Of a DNA stretch of 64,000 nucleotides, positions 11,057-21,999 are shown one piece after another. The notes under the pieces are model-generated. The model was not told where the DNA came from, searched no databases, and saw nothing but the letters and a program-made list of their open reading frames with translations. This DNA comes from Tupaia tana (Eukaryota; Chordata; Mammalia; Scandentia; Tupaiidae): the NCBI GenBank assembly GCA_026018925.1, contig JAKSZU010000008.1:11635626-11699625 (forward strand), in the 5' to 3' direction. The position numbers and the translations under genes were made by a program. The first letter of the stretch is position 1, and each line of letters begins with the position of its first letter.

Positions 11057-11320
11057 TTTTTTTTTGAGAGGTATTTTTTGCTATAGGGCACGTGCACTCG
11101 CCAGACAGACAGAGAGAGACATAGAGACAGAAAGCGAGAAATCACCCCCCCAGGGGGGATGGTCACGCCGCAATCCCTTCTCCTCCATTCTCCTCTCGGG
11201 ATTCTGGGCACGCACGCACACGCGCCCGGCATGAGTTTTAAGCCACCGGGTCCGGGACGCGAACCGCGATCAACTACGTGGGAGTCCAGCGACATAGCCA
11301 TTACGCTAACTGCTGGTTCC
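11057..11320 (-). mobile_element. SINE-A, young
   Basis: Full length with an intact CpG-rich body. Perfect 12 bp target-site duplication 'gtaactccatcc' at 11045-11056 and 11322-11333. Confidence 0.95.
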
Positions 11321-11574
11321 CGTAACTCCATCCTTGAGATGACCCCCCCCCCCCCATACCTTTCGTTTCTAAATAACTATCAGAAACTCCTGAGCCAAGC
11401 ACAGGAGATGCAAAATACTTACATACAGTGGTATTTATGTTGAAGTACTTTAACCTCCTTAGGAGAACAGAACAGATAAAAAGTAAATTACAACAGCTAG
11501 CTATAGAAGGGGCAGCGAAGAGGGCTAGGCCATTTATTAACTAAAGAGACAACTGTATTTTTTTTTTTTTTTGA

Positions 11575-11844
11575 GGGACCAGCAGTTTGCATAATGGCTA
11601 TGTCACTGGACTCCCATCAATCATGGTTCGAGTCCAGGACCTGATGGCTTAAACTCACACCGGGTGCATGTTCATGCGTGCCCAAGATCCCGAGAGGAGA
11701 ATGGAGGAGAAGGGATTGCGGCATGGCCATGTACCCCCCGCCGGGGGGGGTGATTTCTCGCTTTCTGTCTCTCTGCCTCTCTTTTTCTGGCAAGTGCACA
11801 TGCCCTATAGCAAAAACCTCTCAAACAAACAAACAAACAAAAAA
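11575..11844 (+). mobile_element. SINE-A, young, expanded hairpin
   Basis: The tail is (CAAA)n. The hairpin has grown to 'taccccccgccggggggggt'. It lies directly 3' of a T-run, and no clean duplication is visible. Confidence 0.9.
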
Positions 11845-11875
11845 GGAATTATTTGAATAATTTTATCTACATGAT

Positions 11876-12038
11876 TATTTTTTAATTTGGTATATGACAC
11901 ATGCATTCACCAGAGAGAGAAAGAGAGAGATTGAGAGAGAGAGAAAGTGAGAGAAAATGAGAAAGCAAACCGCCAGGTCTGAGACACAAAGCCATGTGGA
12001 AGTCCAGCACCTCACTGACCATGCCATCTGCTGGCCCC
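11876..12038 (-). mobile_element. SINE-A short form
   Basis: After the AGAGAGA tract, 'aaagcaaaccgccaggtctg' jumps straight to the head. The central segment with 'ccttctcctccattctc' and the hairpin is missing. The same junction type recurs at 30.46, 36.33 and 51.07 kb. Confidence 0.75.
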
Positions 12039-12069
12039 AACAACTGTATGTTTTATTATAACTTCCATT

Positions 12070-12320
12070 AATTTCTAGAAGGCATGTGCACTTGCTAGAG
12101 AGACAGAAAGACAGAGAGAGAGAGAGAGAGCACCTCTTTCTCCCAGTGAGGTATGGTCATGCCACTGTCCCTTCTTCTTCATTCCTTGATCTTGTAGAGA
12201 ATTGGGACAAGCACATACACATACTCAGTGTGTTTTTCAAACTGCTGGTGCAAGGATTTGAACCATGTGGTCAGCCATGTGGGATCCAGCTCCCTTAACC
12301 ATATGGCATGGAGCTGGGCT
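12070..12320 (-). mobile_element. SINE-A, old subfamily
   Basis: Diverged full-length copy with a (GA)n tract, 'cccttcttcttcattccttg' and head 'ccatgtggtcagccatgtgg'. Confidence 0.75.
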
Positions 12321-13199
12321 ACTAGAACTAAAGTACTTCAGATATTTTTTGAGAAAAATCATCTTTATTTAAAGATGTATTCCTTCAAAAGTAGAAGGGA
12401 AAAATCTGATAAATTCAGAGATGAGCAACTTGGGGGTGAGTAAGTTCAGACCAGAGCCCAAGACAGTGCTAGGACTCATCGCATGCCACAGGGTTTTTCT
12501 GGATAGACTGTTCTGGTTAAGTCAATGGTCCACTAAAAGATTAAAGTTTTAGAAAAAGAAATGTAGGGAAAGATGGGAGAAAAAATGCTTATTTTGAGAT
12601 AACGATTTTTAAAAAAGAAATAAGAGATTTAATTATGTTCACACTTCCCTTTTTTATTTTCTTGCAAATTAAGTTATTTTTAGAATAATATCTGCAGACT
12701 GTCAAACTCATACATGTAATAGAACACTATGTATTTTAAACATAATGGTGGGTTAATTAGAAAAATACTCTGATTCGAGAAGAAATTTTGTAATTATCAT
12801 TGGAGGCCTTCATTATTTCCAATCATGAACTCGCTATATCTGTTTATTTTGAGAGATTATGCTCATGTAAAATGTTTCTCTTCAACCCAAATTTCTCCAA
12901 ACAGGTGATCTCATTTTCAGCTTGTTGATAGACTATAATTTCCTCACTAACATTACCAGGTCATTAAAAGTACAACATTTCCCTTTCCACATCTTTTTCT
13001 CTATTTTCTTCACAGTGAAGGCTTAAAAATGGCAACCAGTAATCTCTACTTTTCATCAATACCAGTCATTACTAACTCTAGGTCTTGCTTTTCTTTATTT
13101 CCCTCTCTTCCTTCCTTGTCTCCGATCCTTGCCCTCAGCTCCACGCCTTCCACCTTTATTGAACATCAGAAATGTTGAGGACTTGGTTCCTGGTCTTCA
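12321..13199. other. AT-rich unclassified DNA
   Basis: No gene-like frame and no repeat recognised. Confidence 0.35.
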
Positions 13200-13560
13200 C
13201 TGCCTTCCCATGTAGGCAGAAAGACAAGTGGTAAACATACTACTACAATAAAATGCTATTAAATGCTACAATAATGGAGGTTCACAACGAGTTATGTGAG
13301 CAACTGACTCATAACCATGAGGAGTGAAGAGAATAATCTGGAAAGCTTCTGTAAGATCACAGCTGAACTCAGAGTGGAAGAGGGGCTAGGAGAGGATGGG
13401 TCCATTGACTATGCTTGGCTAGAAAACATGGTTGTTATCATCATGACTTACTAAGTAACCAAGTGCCTATGGTCTGTTGGGGACATACGATTAAGAGTAC
13501 ACTGTGAGCTCATGGATGACAGTCTGAATTGCACTATTTCAGTGAATAAGGACATTCTGG
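13200..13560 (+). repeat. Ancient interspersed repeat
   Basis: 'acaagtggtaaacatactac...', then 'aagcttctgtaagatcacagctgaactcagagtgg', follow the common old-repeat order also seen at 24.6 and 37.1 kb. The family is not resolved. Confidence 0.3.
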
Positions 13561-13809
13561 AACCCTCTTTGGGTTTTTTTACATACACTCCTAACCCATA
13601 CACCCACATTTCATATATGCCTAAGGTTTTGTTTTCTAACCAAACATCTATATTGTTTTATCAAAACTGAGTTTTTCCTCTACTTTTACAAAAAAATAAT
13701 TAAAACCTAAGACAGTAATTCTAGAATATCACTGGCAATTAACCACCATGTTTACCTAAAAAATTTTCCCTTGTTTATATTGATTATGTCATAAATAAAT
13801 AAATAAAAC
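13561..13809. other. AT-rich unclassified DNA
   Basis: No recognisable feature. It ends in (AAAT)n beside the next SINE. Confidence 0.3.
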
Positions 13810-14025
13810 AAGGCCAGTCTAGTAACTCAGCAGCTAAAGGAACCAGATCCTACATGACCAACCATGGTTGGACTCCCAGCCATGGGAGCTTGTAAAACAC
13901 AATGGGCATGTGTGTTTGTGCACTCAAAACTCTGACAGGAGGGAGGAATGAGGTAAGGAACAGCGTGGTGTGAACATGCCCCATTGAAAGATGCTTCCTC
14001 TCCCTCTCTCTCTCTCTCTCTCTCA

Positions 14026-14063
<38 letters not shown>

Positions 14064-14085
14064 CACACTTTAGCAATTTTAAAAA
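13810..14085 (+). mobile_element. SINE-A, old subfamily with (CA)n
   Basis: Old head 'aaggccagtctagtaactca'. The pyrimidine tract grew to (CT)n followed by about 18 CA units at 14025-14060. It abuts a young copy. Confidence 0.8.
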
Positions 14086-14095
14086 ATGCTGTTTA

Positions 14096-14337
14096 GGGAC
14101 CAGCAGTTGACGTAATGGCTATGTCACTGGACTCCCACGTGGTTGACCGCGGTTCGAGTGCCGGACCCTGTGGCTTAAACTCATGCCGGGTGCATGTGCG
14201 TGCGTGCCCAAGATCCCGAGAGGAGAATGGAGGAGAAGGGATTGCGGCGTGACCATCCCCCCTGGGGGGTGATTTCTCGCTTTCTGTCTCTATGTCTCTC
14301 TCTCTCTGTCTGTCTGGCATACGCCCTCTTCAAAAAA
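14096..14337 (+). mobile_element. SINE-A, young
   Basis: It inserted at the 3' end of the older copy. Perfect 14 bp duplication 'aaaaatgctgttta' at 14082-14095 and 14338-14351. The CCCTATAGCAAAAAC box near the tail is shortened. Confidence 0.95.
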
Positions 14338-14351
14338 AAAAATGCTGTTTA

Positions 14352-14978
14352 AATAAAAATGAAACAAAGATAGACACAAACCTAGAGACAGTTATAACTG
14401 AAGGGATCTCATTTTAATATTTCCTTCTAAACAAAATCTTTAGAGAAAGTTCAGGTTTGCCGAGATGCCTGGAAAAGTGCACAAATGTGAACCAATTTTA
14501 GATGATTGTCTTCAGAAAATTATGGATGATTTCTACCACCAAATCTCCTAGCAAAATCCCCAAATATGCTGCCTTTTTCAAGACTTATAAAATCTTTTGT
14601 AACATCAAATTGCTGTTTTTAATAAGAAGATATAATTTAACTTTTGCTGAAAGAATTTCCTTGAAGCCACAAGAAAATTTTTCTTATCATTTTATAAATT
14701 TCTACATTTATGATTAATCTGAATTCTAAAACCAGTTCTCAATGGATTTCACCTATTGAAAGTATAAATGCTTTGATGACTCAGGCTGTCGATTGAACAA
14801 AGAGCAGAACTGATGTTAGGACAGCTCACCCATTATTTCACATTAGATGTTGAAACAAAGGAATTGCTGCCTTACAGAGTTTCAAAATATTGTAACTTTA
14901 CTGAAACTTATCCCATGCCAGCCTTGAAATTAAGTGCTTTCCATACTTTATTTTACTTAACCCTAATAGATTTTAACA
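14352..14978. other. AT-rich unclassified DNA
   Basis: Two short frames (71 and 67 codons) have AT-driven composition and no domain. Confidence 0.35.
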
Positions 14979-15057
14979 TTGGGTCATGGGAAAGTCATGG
15001 TCCATTTTTTGCATAGAAAAACATAGAAAAATATGTCATGACTTTTCCAAGGACCTA
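14979..15057. mobile_element. Palindromic mini-transposon copy 1 (mariner-like MITE)
   Basis: An ~80 bp imperfect palindrome. The left arm 'gggtcatgggaaagtcatgg' mirrors the right end 'catgacttttccaaggacct'. The centre is 'tttttgcatagaaaaacata'. Copy 2 at 19.99 kb is identical over almost 40 bp of the centre and right arm. The size, arm layout and TA ends of the better copies fit mariner-derived MITEs. No transposase is encoded. Confidence 0.8.
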
Positions 15058-15331
15058 ATCATTGCATATTGTTTTACAGATGAGGAAAGAGATATTTAGA
15101 TATATTAAGTAATTTACTCAGAGTCAAAACTAAGATTGATGAAGCTGGGACTTAAATAAGATGGGTCTGACTTCAAAGCTTCCACCATTGGAATATGCTT
15201 TTTCTTCTCATGACTCACCAGGAGCTCTAAGAGCAGTATCCAGTATTCTGTGAAAGAAATAATTATGGAGTGAATATAAGATTAGAGGATATGTAGTATT
15301 TAACAGAGATAGGTAAAGCCAAGTCATGCTT
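15058..15331. other. Unclassified DNA with a possible MIR-like segment
   Basis: 'acagatgaggaaagagat...' followed by 'gtaatttactcagagtcaaa' and 'gctgggacttaaat' resembles the centre of a MIR. It is strongly diverged. Confidence 0.35.
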
Positions 15332-15598
15332 GGGACCAGCAAGAGGTATGGTCGTTAAGATACTGAACTCCCACATGGCCAACTATGGTTAGAGTCCTGG
15401 ACTCATCAGCTTGAAAATCATGCTGGGTGCATGTGAGTGTGTGCCTAAAATTCCAAGAGAAGAATGGAGGAGAAGGGATGGTGGGCATGTCCATGTTCCC
15501 TGGGAAATGATTTCTCAGTTTCACTCTTACCATCTTTCTCCAGCAAACACACATGCCCTATGGCAAAAAAACCTTAACAAACAAACTAACAAAAAAAC
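15332..15598 (+). mobile_element. SINE-A, intermediate
   Basis: Head 'gggaccagcaagaggtatgg', with the hairpin reduced to 'tgttccctgggaaatga'. Duplication 'agtcatgc' / 'agtcatcc' at 15321 and 15601. Confidence 0.88.
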
Positions 15599-16690
15599 CT
15601 AGTCATCCCATTACTATATATGGAGGGAGGTCTCAAAAACTGTCATGGAAAATTAATATGAAAAATATCCATATATGGATTTTATTATTTTTGCACCAAA
15701 ATAAATTCAAATTATAATTTGATTCCACTTTTTCACTGACTTTTTGAAGTCCCCTCACATACCCTAGTTTTGAAAAATCTGTCCTGTATTTGTTAAAATT
15801 AACCTTGAGTTGCAGTCTTCCATGATATTTCCAAGAGTAAACAGGTGCACTCATTGAGACTGTTTGCCTTGGAACTATATATTTACATTCTCAAACATAG
15901 ACTAGAAAATAAAACCTCAGTTCATAGCTCAAACTGTTATGGATGAGCATACATTCGGTGTCCCCAGCACGCCATAGACACTTTGTTACTTAGTAAGTTG
16001 TAATGATAATAACCCCAATGTTTTGTGATTATTTTGCATTCTCATTACTGTTGTACAGATCAGTTTGTCAAGTGTTGCTCTGTTGCTTTAAGTTAAGCCC
16101 AGATCTTCATAGAAAAAAAAATGCACAGATGTTTTTATACATTAAAAAATTCATTTTATGTTTGGGCTAATGGGAGTTGGGTAGAAAGGCAGAGGAAAGG
16201 AGTGTGTTGATAAAATTGGTTTTGTTTTATGGAGAGACTAAGTTACTCATGTGTTTAAAAAGGCAAGCTGCATTCGGAGAGATTTTAACTGAAGGTGAAA
16301 TTCAATTTCTGCTGGTACATGTTCCAATTAAATGAGTGGAAGAACAACTACCAGGTTTAAGATAGAGCCAAAGAAAACAATTTATACATCACCCAAAAAA
16401 ATAATTAAGCAACATACAAAACTAGAGAAACGAGAAGGGCCTGGGTCAAATTGAAATGCCAACTTGCCCATCCAGAGCACAGCTAGACAAATGAACGGGT
16501 CGTCTTCCTTTACGTCAAGGAGAGTCGGCATTAGCCTCTGTTGATCATACACGGCTTGGGAATTGAGGAAGGTACCCTGCTCATTGCAAGCACATGACTG
16601 ACTGTGGCATTCTGGGCCAGCATTCCATGATTCTCAGCCATTTTCATATTTGAAATGAGGGAACTAGGAAAATCAAGAATTAGTTCTTTT
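15599..16690. other. Unclassified DNA
   Basis: Unique-looking and AT-rich. The part at about 16440-16620 is more GC-balanced, but I see no coding frame of note. Confidence 0.35.
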
Positions 16691-16945
16691 GCCTGCAAGG
16701 TGGCATGGCGGTTAAGGTGGCTAAATCTCACGTGTCCGACTGAATGGTTCAAGTCTCACACCCGACGACCTGAGAAACACACAGGGTACCTGTGCTTGTG
16801 CCCAGCTCCCCAAGAGGAGAACGGAGAGAAGAGACGGTGACATGGCCAGCCCCCCAGGGAGTACTTTCCTTCTCTCTCTCTCACTCGCTCTCTCTTTCTC
16901 TCCCCAGCAAGTGCGTGTGCCTTATAGCAACATTTCAAGAAAGAA
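16691..16945 (+). mobile_element. SINE-A, old subfamily
   Basis: Head 'gcaaggtggcatggcggtta', body 'aagaggagaacggagagaag', long TCTC tract. Confidence 0.82.
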
Positions 16946-17199
16946 GAGTGCTTAGAGTCCATCTAAATTTAACATTAAACTCTTAATCCAGCACAGTTTC
17001 TCTTTGGTACCCAAAGTAGTCTTCTTCCATTGGTGGCATAATAAGAAATATGTATGTAATCTTTGCCTTCAGCTCCTCACAAACATCTCCCGAGTCCTTT
17101 GTAATTTCCTGAGTGATAGGGGTGGTAGGGACAGCTTACCCAGAGTTCTTAAAATCTTTGGCATTTCCTGGGTGATAGAAGAGCTTTTATTCTAGTATG

Positions 17200-17570
17200 A
17201 CCCTTGGTGGGCTCCAGGAGAGCTTCACAATGGAAGCCAGTCACCAGAAAACAAACTTTGATTGGAAACCTAGAACTATCAGCTTCACTCTCTGCAAGCC
17301 CTAGGTAGGAGAGAGAAGCTGGAGACTGAATTAATAATCAACTATACCTGTGTGATGAGAACTCCTTAACAGTCCCTCCATGACAAGGTTCAGAGAGCTT
17401 CTGAGCTGGTAATGCAACCATCAAGTGCCGGGAAGGCAGTGCACCTTAATTCCACAGGACAGATGCTCTGTGCTCAAGACTCTTCCAGACTCAACTCTAT
17501 GTACTTCTCCTCTGCCAATTTATCTAAGTCCTATTCCACAGGACAGATGCTCCTGTGCTCAGGTATTCAA
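17200..17570 (+). repeat. Ancient solo LTR (ERVL/MaLR type) with internal duplication
   Basis: 'attaataatcaactatacct', 'gatgagaactccttaacagt', then 'aaggttcagagagcttctga' and 'agtgccgggaagg' follow the order of a widespread old mammalian LTR. A segment around 'attccacaggacagatgctc' occurs twice, at about 17450 and 17535. Confidence 0.45.
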
Positions 17571-17621
17571 AGTGCTGACCTTTCTCACAGAAATGGCACT
17601 AAGGATTGATGACTTATTGAG

Positions 17622-17832
17622 TTTTTTTTGTCTTTTTTTTTTTTTCTTTGCCAGAAATCATTCCCTAGTCAGGTGTAGTCACACCATAACCACTTCTCTT
17701 CTATTTCTTGATCATGTTCGGATTTGGGCACATATGCACAGACTCCCAGGGTGTTTTTCCAGCTGCCAGACTGGGATCTGAATTATACAGTCAGTCATGT
17801 CGACACATAGGACACTGGGTCTTGGGCCAGGC
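17622..17832 (-). mobile_element. SINE-A, old subfamily, truncated tail
   Basis: 'ataaccacttctcttctatt', 'gggcacatatgcacagactc' and a head ending 'gggtcttgggccag'. The AGAGAG tract is lost. Confidence 0.65.
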
Positions 17833-17941
17833 TCTCTTATCAATTTTTTTTTAACTACTCACTGAGAAGTTATAAGATGTCTTAATTACTAAATTGAATG
17901 CACATACAAATTACTTGTGATTGTTAAAAATTCAGGCTCAG

Positions 17942-18194
17942 GGGGAACCAGCAGTTAGCGTAATGGCTATGTCGCTGGACTCCCATGTAGTCGACCGCGA
18001 TTCACGTCAACCCGTTGGCTTAAAACTCCACCGGGTGCGTGTGCATACATGCCCAAGATCCCGAGAGGAGAAGGGAGGAGAAGGGATTGCAGCGTGACCA
18101 ACCCCCTGGGGGGGGTGATTTCTTGCTTTCTGTCTCTTTGTCTCTCTGTCTGTCTGCTGAGCGCACACGTCCTATAGCAAAAACCTTTAAAAAT
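17942..18194 (+). mobile_element. SINE-A, young
   Basis: Full length. The B box is damaged ('gattcacgtcaacccgttgg', about 7 bases missing). Hairpin 'ccccctgggggggg'. Confidence 0.93.
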
Positions 18195-18225
18195 TTTTTT
18201 TAAAAGAACCTGCATTTCAAACTGA

Positions 18226-18261
<36 letters not shown>

Positions 18262-18328
18262 GCTACCAGAATGAAGACTAGGAGTTGGAAAACTGAAAAA
18301 CAAACAAACAAACAAAAACAAACTTTAT

Positions 18329-18586
18329 GGGCCAGCAAATTGTGTGGAGGTTAGGGAAGCTGGATCCCACATGGCCAACTTTGCAGTTTGAGTCCTGGAC
18401 CCAGCAACTCAAAAATTACACCAAGCACATGTGCATGTGTGCCCAAAATCCTAGAGAAGAAGGGGAAAGAAGGGATTAGGGTATGACCATCTACCCTAGG
18501 GGGTGATTTCTCACTTTTCCTCTCTCTCTTTCTATACTCTGTCTCTCTCTGGCAAACACGTGCCCTTTAGCAAAACTGAAAAAAAC
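18329..18586 (+). mobile_element. SINE-A, intermediate
   Basis: Old-type head 'gggccagcaaattgtgtgga', hairpin 'taccctagggggtgatttct', tail 'tttagcaaaactgaaaaaa'. Confidence 0.88.
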
Positions 18587-18599
18587 AATTCTTATGTAC

Positions 18600-18800
18600 T
18601 AATTGTTTTAAACAGCTGCACATCTCAAATCCAAAGGTTAATGAGTATTGCAACTTATTTATTCAGTAAATATTTCCTGAGTGCCAGCATGTACCAAACA
18701 CTGTTACAAATGTGGGTGTTGCTTTAATGAACAATCAAATATTACCCTGCTCAAACATACATAAGTAAAGAGATAATTAAAATAACTGTAAGTAATTATA
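18600..18800 (+). repeat. Ancient interspersed repeat
   Basis: 'tttattcagtaaatatttcc', 'gagtgccagcatgtaccaaa' and 'cactgttacaaatgtgggtg' form the classic old 3'-end block of eutherian interspersed repeats. The family is not resolved. Confidence 0.45.
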
Positions 18801-18814
18801 GATGATGCTTTATG

Positions 18815-19045
18815 AGGGTAACAAAAGATATCTGTACAGAGGAACCTGGCCCTCCACGTCTAGCGGAGGTTTGAGTTCTTGTCCCGCTGACTTGAAAATA
18901 AATTGGTGCATGCATCCCCTACAGAATGGAGGAACAAAGATTGTGCATGAAGAGTCCCACTGGGAGGGAAACTTTCTCTTTGTCTCTCTCTCCTTCCAGA
19001 ACCATGCATGTACATGTGCCCATTGGCATAAAAATATCAAAATCA
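18815..19045 (+). mobile_element. SINE-A, old subfamily, diverged
   Basis: Recognisable 'aggtttgagttcttgtcccg', 'agaatggaggaacaaagatt', TCTCTCTC tract and 'catgtacatgtgcccattgg'. The head is poorly conserved. Confidence 0.6.
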
Positions 19046-19210
19046 AAAGTCTAAAGATGTAATTAAGATCTTCAAGAAATGTTTACTATCCAGCATATTC
19101 TGCTTGATATTCACATTGATAAATCCTTTGGCTAGCTACTTAAAGTTTTCACGTATCTCTGCAAGGGCTGATAGAGCTTAAAAACAGAATGTTAGAAAAA
19201 GATGGATTGA

Positions 19211-19473
19211 GGAGCCAGCAGATGGCATAATGGTTACATTGCTGGACACTCACGCAGCCAACCATGGTTCAAGTCCTGGACCCGGTGGCTTAAAACTCAC
19301 GCAGGGTACATGTGCGTGTGTGCCCAAGATCCCGAGAGGAGAACAGATTATAGCATTGCCATCTCCCCGGTGTGGGGGGGGGGGGACGACGGGTGATTTC
19401 TCACTCTCTGTCTCTCTATTTCTCTCTGTTTCTCCAGTGAGCACACAAATATAGCAACAAAACAAAACAAAAC
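19211..19473 (+). mobile_element. SINE-A, young-intermediate
   Basis: Target-site duplication 'atggattga' before 19211 and 'atggattgac' after 19473. The hairpin is replaced by a run of about 12 G (19374-19385). Confidence 0.92.
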
Positions 19474-19574
19474 ATGGATTGACGGGTAAATAGAAATATA
19501 TATAGATTCATATGTCATTAAGAAATTTTTTAAAGCATTCATTTAGCTCTTTATCTTTCTATTTATTTTCTGTG

Positions 19575-19660
19575 ATTTTCAAGCTACTGGGTCTGGGACT
19601 TTAACTGCAGTTGGCCATGTGGGAACCCAGGCCCTAACCACCATGCCACCTGCTGGCCCC
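19575..19660 (-). mobile_element. SINE-A head fragment
   Basis: Only the head-proximal part is present: 'ttttcaagctactgggtctg' to 'cacctgctggcccc'. Confidence 0.65.
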
Positions 19661-19988
19661 TAAGCAAAATTTTAATGTAGAGTCTTCTAGGTGACAGGTA
19701 TACGTATGGCTGTTCACTACAGAATTCGTCTATTCTGTAATGTAAATGATGTTAACAACACACGTAGGAAAAAAAAATATACTGAATAATTACCCCACTT
19801 ACCTCTAAGATATAGTAAAATTTATCTCTATTTTAATGAAATGTTTGTCTCAGTCAACTTAATATTAACTAAACTAGATACAGGATTAAACTGTACTGAT
19901 TTGTTTTTAGTTTGTACCAAACAATAATTTGAATAACTGAAACATTTTTTTTGCATTTTTTAAAATACTCTATATACTTTACTTTATT

Positions 19989-20072
19989 TGCTGAGTGGTT
20001 GGAAAAGCTGTGACACATGTTTGCATAGAAAAACATAGAAAAATATGTCATGACTTTTCTGATGACCCAATA
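19989..20072. mobile_element. Palindromic mini-transposon copy 2
   Basis: Left arm 'gtggttggaaaagctgtgac', right arm 'gtcatgacttttctgatgac', same centre as copy 1. The 3' boundary is followed by 'caatatt', consistent with a TA target. Confidence 0.8.
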
Positions 20073-20085
20073 TTTATTTTCTTAA

Positions 20086-20318
20086 GGTTTTTGTTTTTGT
20101 TTTGTTCTGTTATAGGGTCCGTGCACTCGCTGGAAGTGGGAGGTAGTTTCTCACTACCTCCCATGCCTCAAGTCCCTTCCCCTCCAGTTTCTTCTCAGGA
20201 CCTTGGGCACACAGACACACATGCCTGGCGTGATCTTTAAGCTGCCGGATCTGGGACTGGAACCACATCGTCAGCCATGTGGGATACAGCACCTTAGTCT
20301 CCATACCACCTACGGGCT
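20086..20318 (-). mobile_element. SINE-A, old subfamily
   Basis: It starts 15 bp after the mini-transposon. The central part holds the inverted pair 'gggaggtagt...actacctccc' (about 20140-20163) in place of the usual hairpin. Confidence 0.75.
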
Positions 20319-20620
20319 TGAGACTCTGCATTGTAACATAAATCTCCACATAAAGAACTGATAGCTTCCAAATAAAATGTCATATTTTTGCTGAGGAACC
20401 ATGAGAAGTTGGTAAAAAGAATTTCAAGAACAGAGTTAAGTATTTATATTCCAAGATTTTCAAGGATGTGGCTGAGCATGTAGCTTTTCAATTTTTTACT
20501 GAGCATAAGAGAAAACTATATAAAGGAGAGGATGAATATCTTCAGTAATCCCGTGGCTCAGAGGTGACCCCCAACAACACGTGGTGCTAGTGCGGCTGAA
20601 GGAGGCCATTAGGCCGAAGC
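20319..20620. other. Unclassified DNA
   Basis: No feature recognised. The last 80 bases, just before the LTR, are more GC-rich and could be internal retroviral sequence, but nothing proves it. Confidence 0.3.
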
Positions 20621-20948
20621 TGTCTGGCACGCCGAGTTCCTGCATGACAACCACATCATTCTATAGGGCATAAACGAACCAGACCCTAAATTAGCAGTCC
20701 ATTTTTTGTACAGATACCCAGGTTTTAGCTGATCACAGCCAACTCCTCCCTCAAGCAGATCCCCAGCTATGGCCAATCAGGCAATTTCTCTACTTGGCTT
20801 CCAGGCTAGGCCTATGAAACTCCCCACTAAACCACTGGACAGAGCTCTTCATCCCTCTTGTGATTCTGAGTGCTGCTGGATTCATGAGTGGCTCTTTGCT
20901 CAACTAAACACTGCTAAATTTAGTTTATTTAAAGTGTTTCTTTGAACA
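20621..20948 (+). repeat. Probable ERV LTR
   Basis: It begins 'tgtctggcac' and has a CCAAT box ('ggccaatcaggcaa') and a weak TATA-like 'ggcctatgaaactcccc'. The U5-like tail is 'cttcatccctcttgtgattc' then 'gctcaactaaacactgctaa', ending 'tttgaaca'. The promoter order fits a class I-type LTR. About 85 bp downstream, 'ttggcgctccaagtaggagc' loosely resembles a tRNA primer-binding site. No gag, pol or env is recognisable nearby. Confidence 0.45.
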
Positions 20949-21372
20949 TACTTAAAGCTTTCTTTTTCTCTCCATGGTCACAGTTCACATGCACTTTAAG
21001 TCCTACAGGCAAGTTTCTGCCTTGGCGCTCCAAGTAGGAGCCTGGACAGGAGCTGTGTCCCTGGACAGGGTCGGAGGAAGTGGGAAGAGAGTGGGAACAG
21101 AGGACCGAGTGTGGGGAGCAGGAGACAGGAGAGGAGAGGAGAGTTCAGCAACTGTAAGGTGGGTACTAGAGCCAGGGACCTGGTGCCCAAAGACAGGCCT
21201 ATCCCATGCATGGCTTCCTGGCAGGAGCCCGGTGCTTTGCTCCACACACCAGAGAACAGTTCCCCCCTTCCACGCCACTCCCCACTCCAGCTCTAAACAA
21301 GGCCTTGCACACTGGCATTTTCTGGCCAACACGTACTGTACTGGATTAATAGGTGTTGCTCCTCCAAGATAG

Positions 21373-21374
<2 letters not shown>
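20949..21374. other. GC-richer segment after the LTR
   Basis: Frames of up to 132 codons occur on both strands (20974-21372), with no recognisable domain. It could be degraded retroviral leader. A SINE splits its 3' edge. Confidence 0.3.
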
Positions 21375-21403
<29 letters not shown>

Positions 21404-21645
21404 GAGAGGTTCTCGCTATAGGGCACGTGCCCTCGCCAGACAGACAGAGAGATACATAGAGACAGAAAGCGAGAAATCACCTACAGGGGGGATGGTCACG
21501 CCGCAATCCCTTCTCCTCCATTCTCCTCTCGGGATCTTGGGCACGCACGCACATGCGCCGGACGTGAGTTTTAAGCCACCGGACGTGAACCGCGGACGAC
21601 TACGTGGGAGTCCAGCGACATAGCCATTACACTAACTGCTGGTTC
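21375..21645 (-). mobile_element. SINE-A, young
   Basis: Poly(T) of about 28, intact body with a small head deletion ('ccaccggacgtgaaccgcgg'). Perfect 11 bp duplication 'ccaagatagtc' on both sides. Confidence 0.95.
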
Positions 21646-21712
21646 CCAAGATAGTCTTTCTTGACACACATTTGCTCTAGTCCTTCTTGAATTAAGAATC
21701 AACAACAACTGA

Positions 21713-21996
21713 GACCAGCAGTTAGCGCAATGACTATGTTGCTGGACTCCCATGTAGTCGACTGCGGTTCGAGTCCCAGACCCAGTGGCTTAAGCTCACA
21801 CTGGGCGCATATGCGGGCGTGCCCAAGATCCCGAGAGGAGAATGGAGAAGAATGGAGGAGAAGGGATTGTGGCATGGCCATCATCCCTGGGGGCTGATTT
21901 CTCACTTTCTGTCTTTCTGTCTCTCTCTGTCTGGTGAGTGCATACATCCTATAGCAAAAACCTCTCACCCCCACCCCCCCAAAAAAAAGAACCAAG
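21713..21996 (+). mobile_element. SINE-A, young, with duplicated body segment
   Basis: 'gagaagaatggaggagaa' shows a 12 bp internal duplication relative to other copies (about 21840-21861). The tail carries (CCCCA)n. Duplication 'aacaactga' on both sides. Confidence 0.94.
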
Positions 21997-21999
21997 AAC

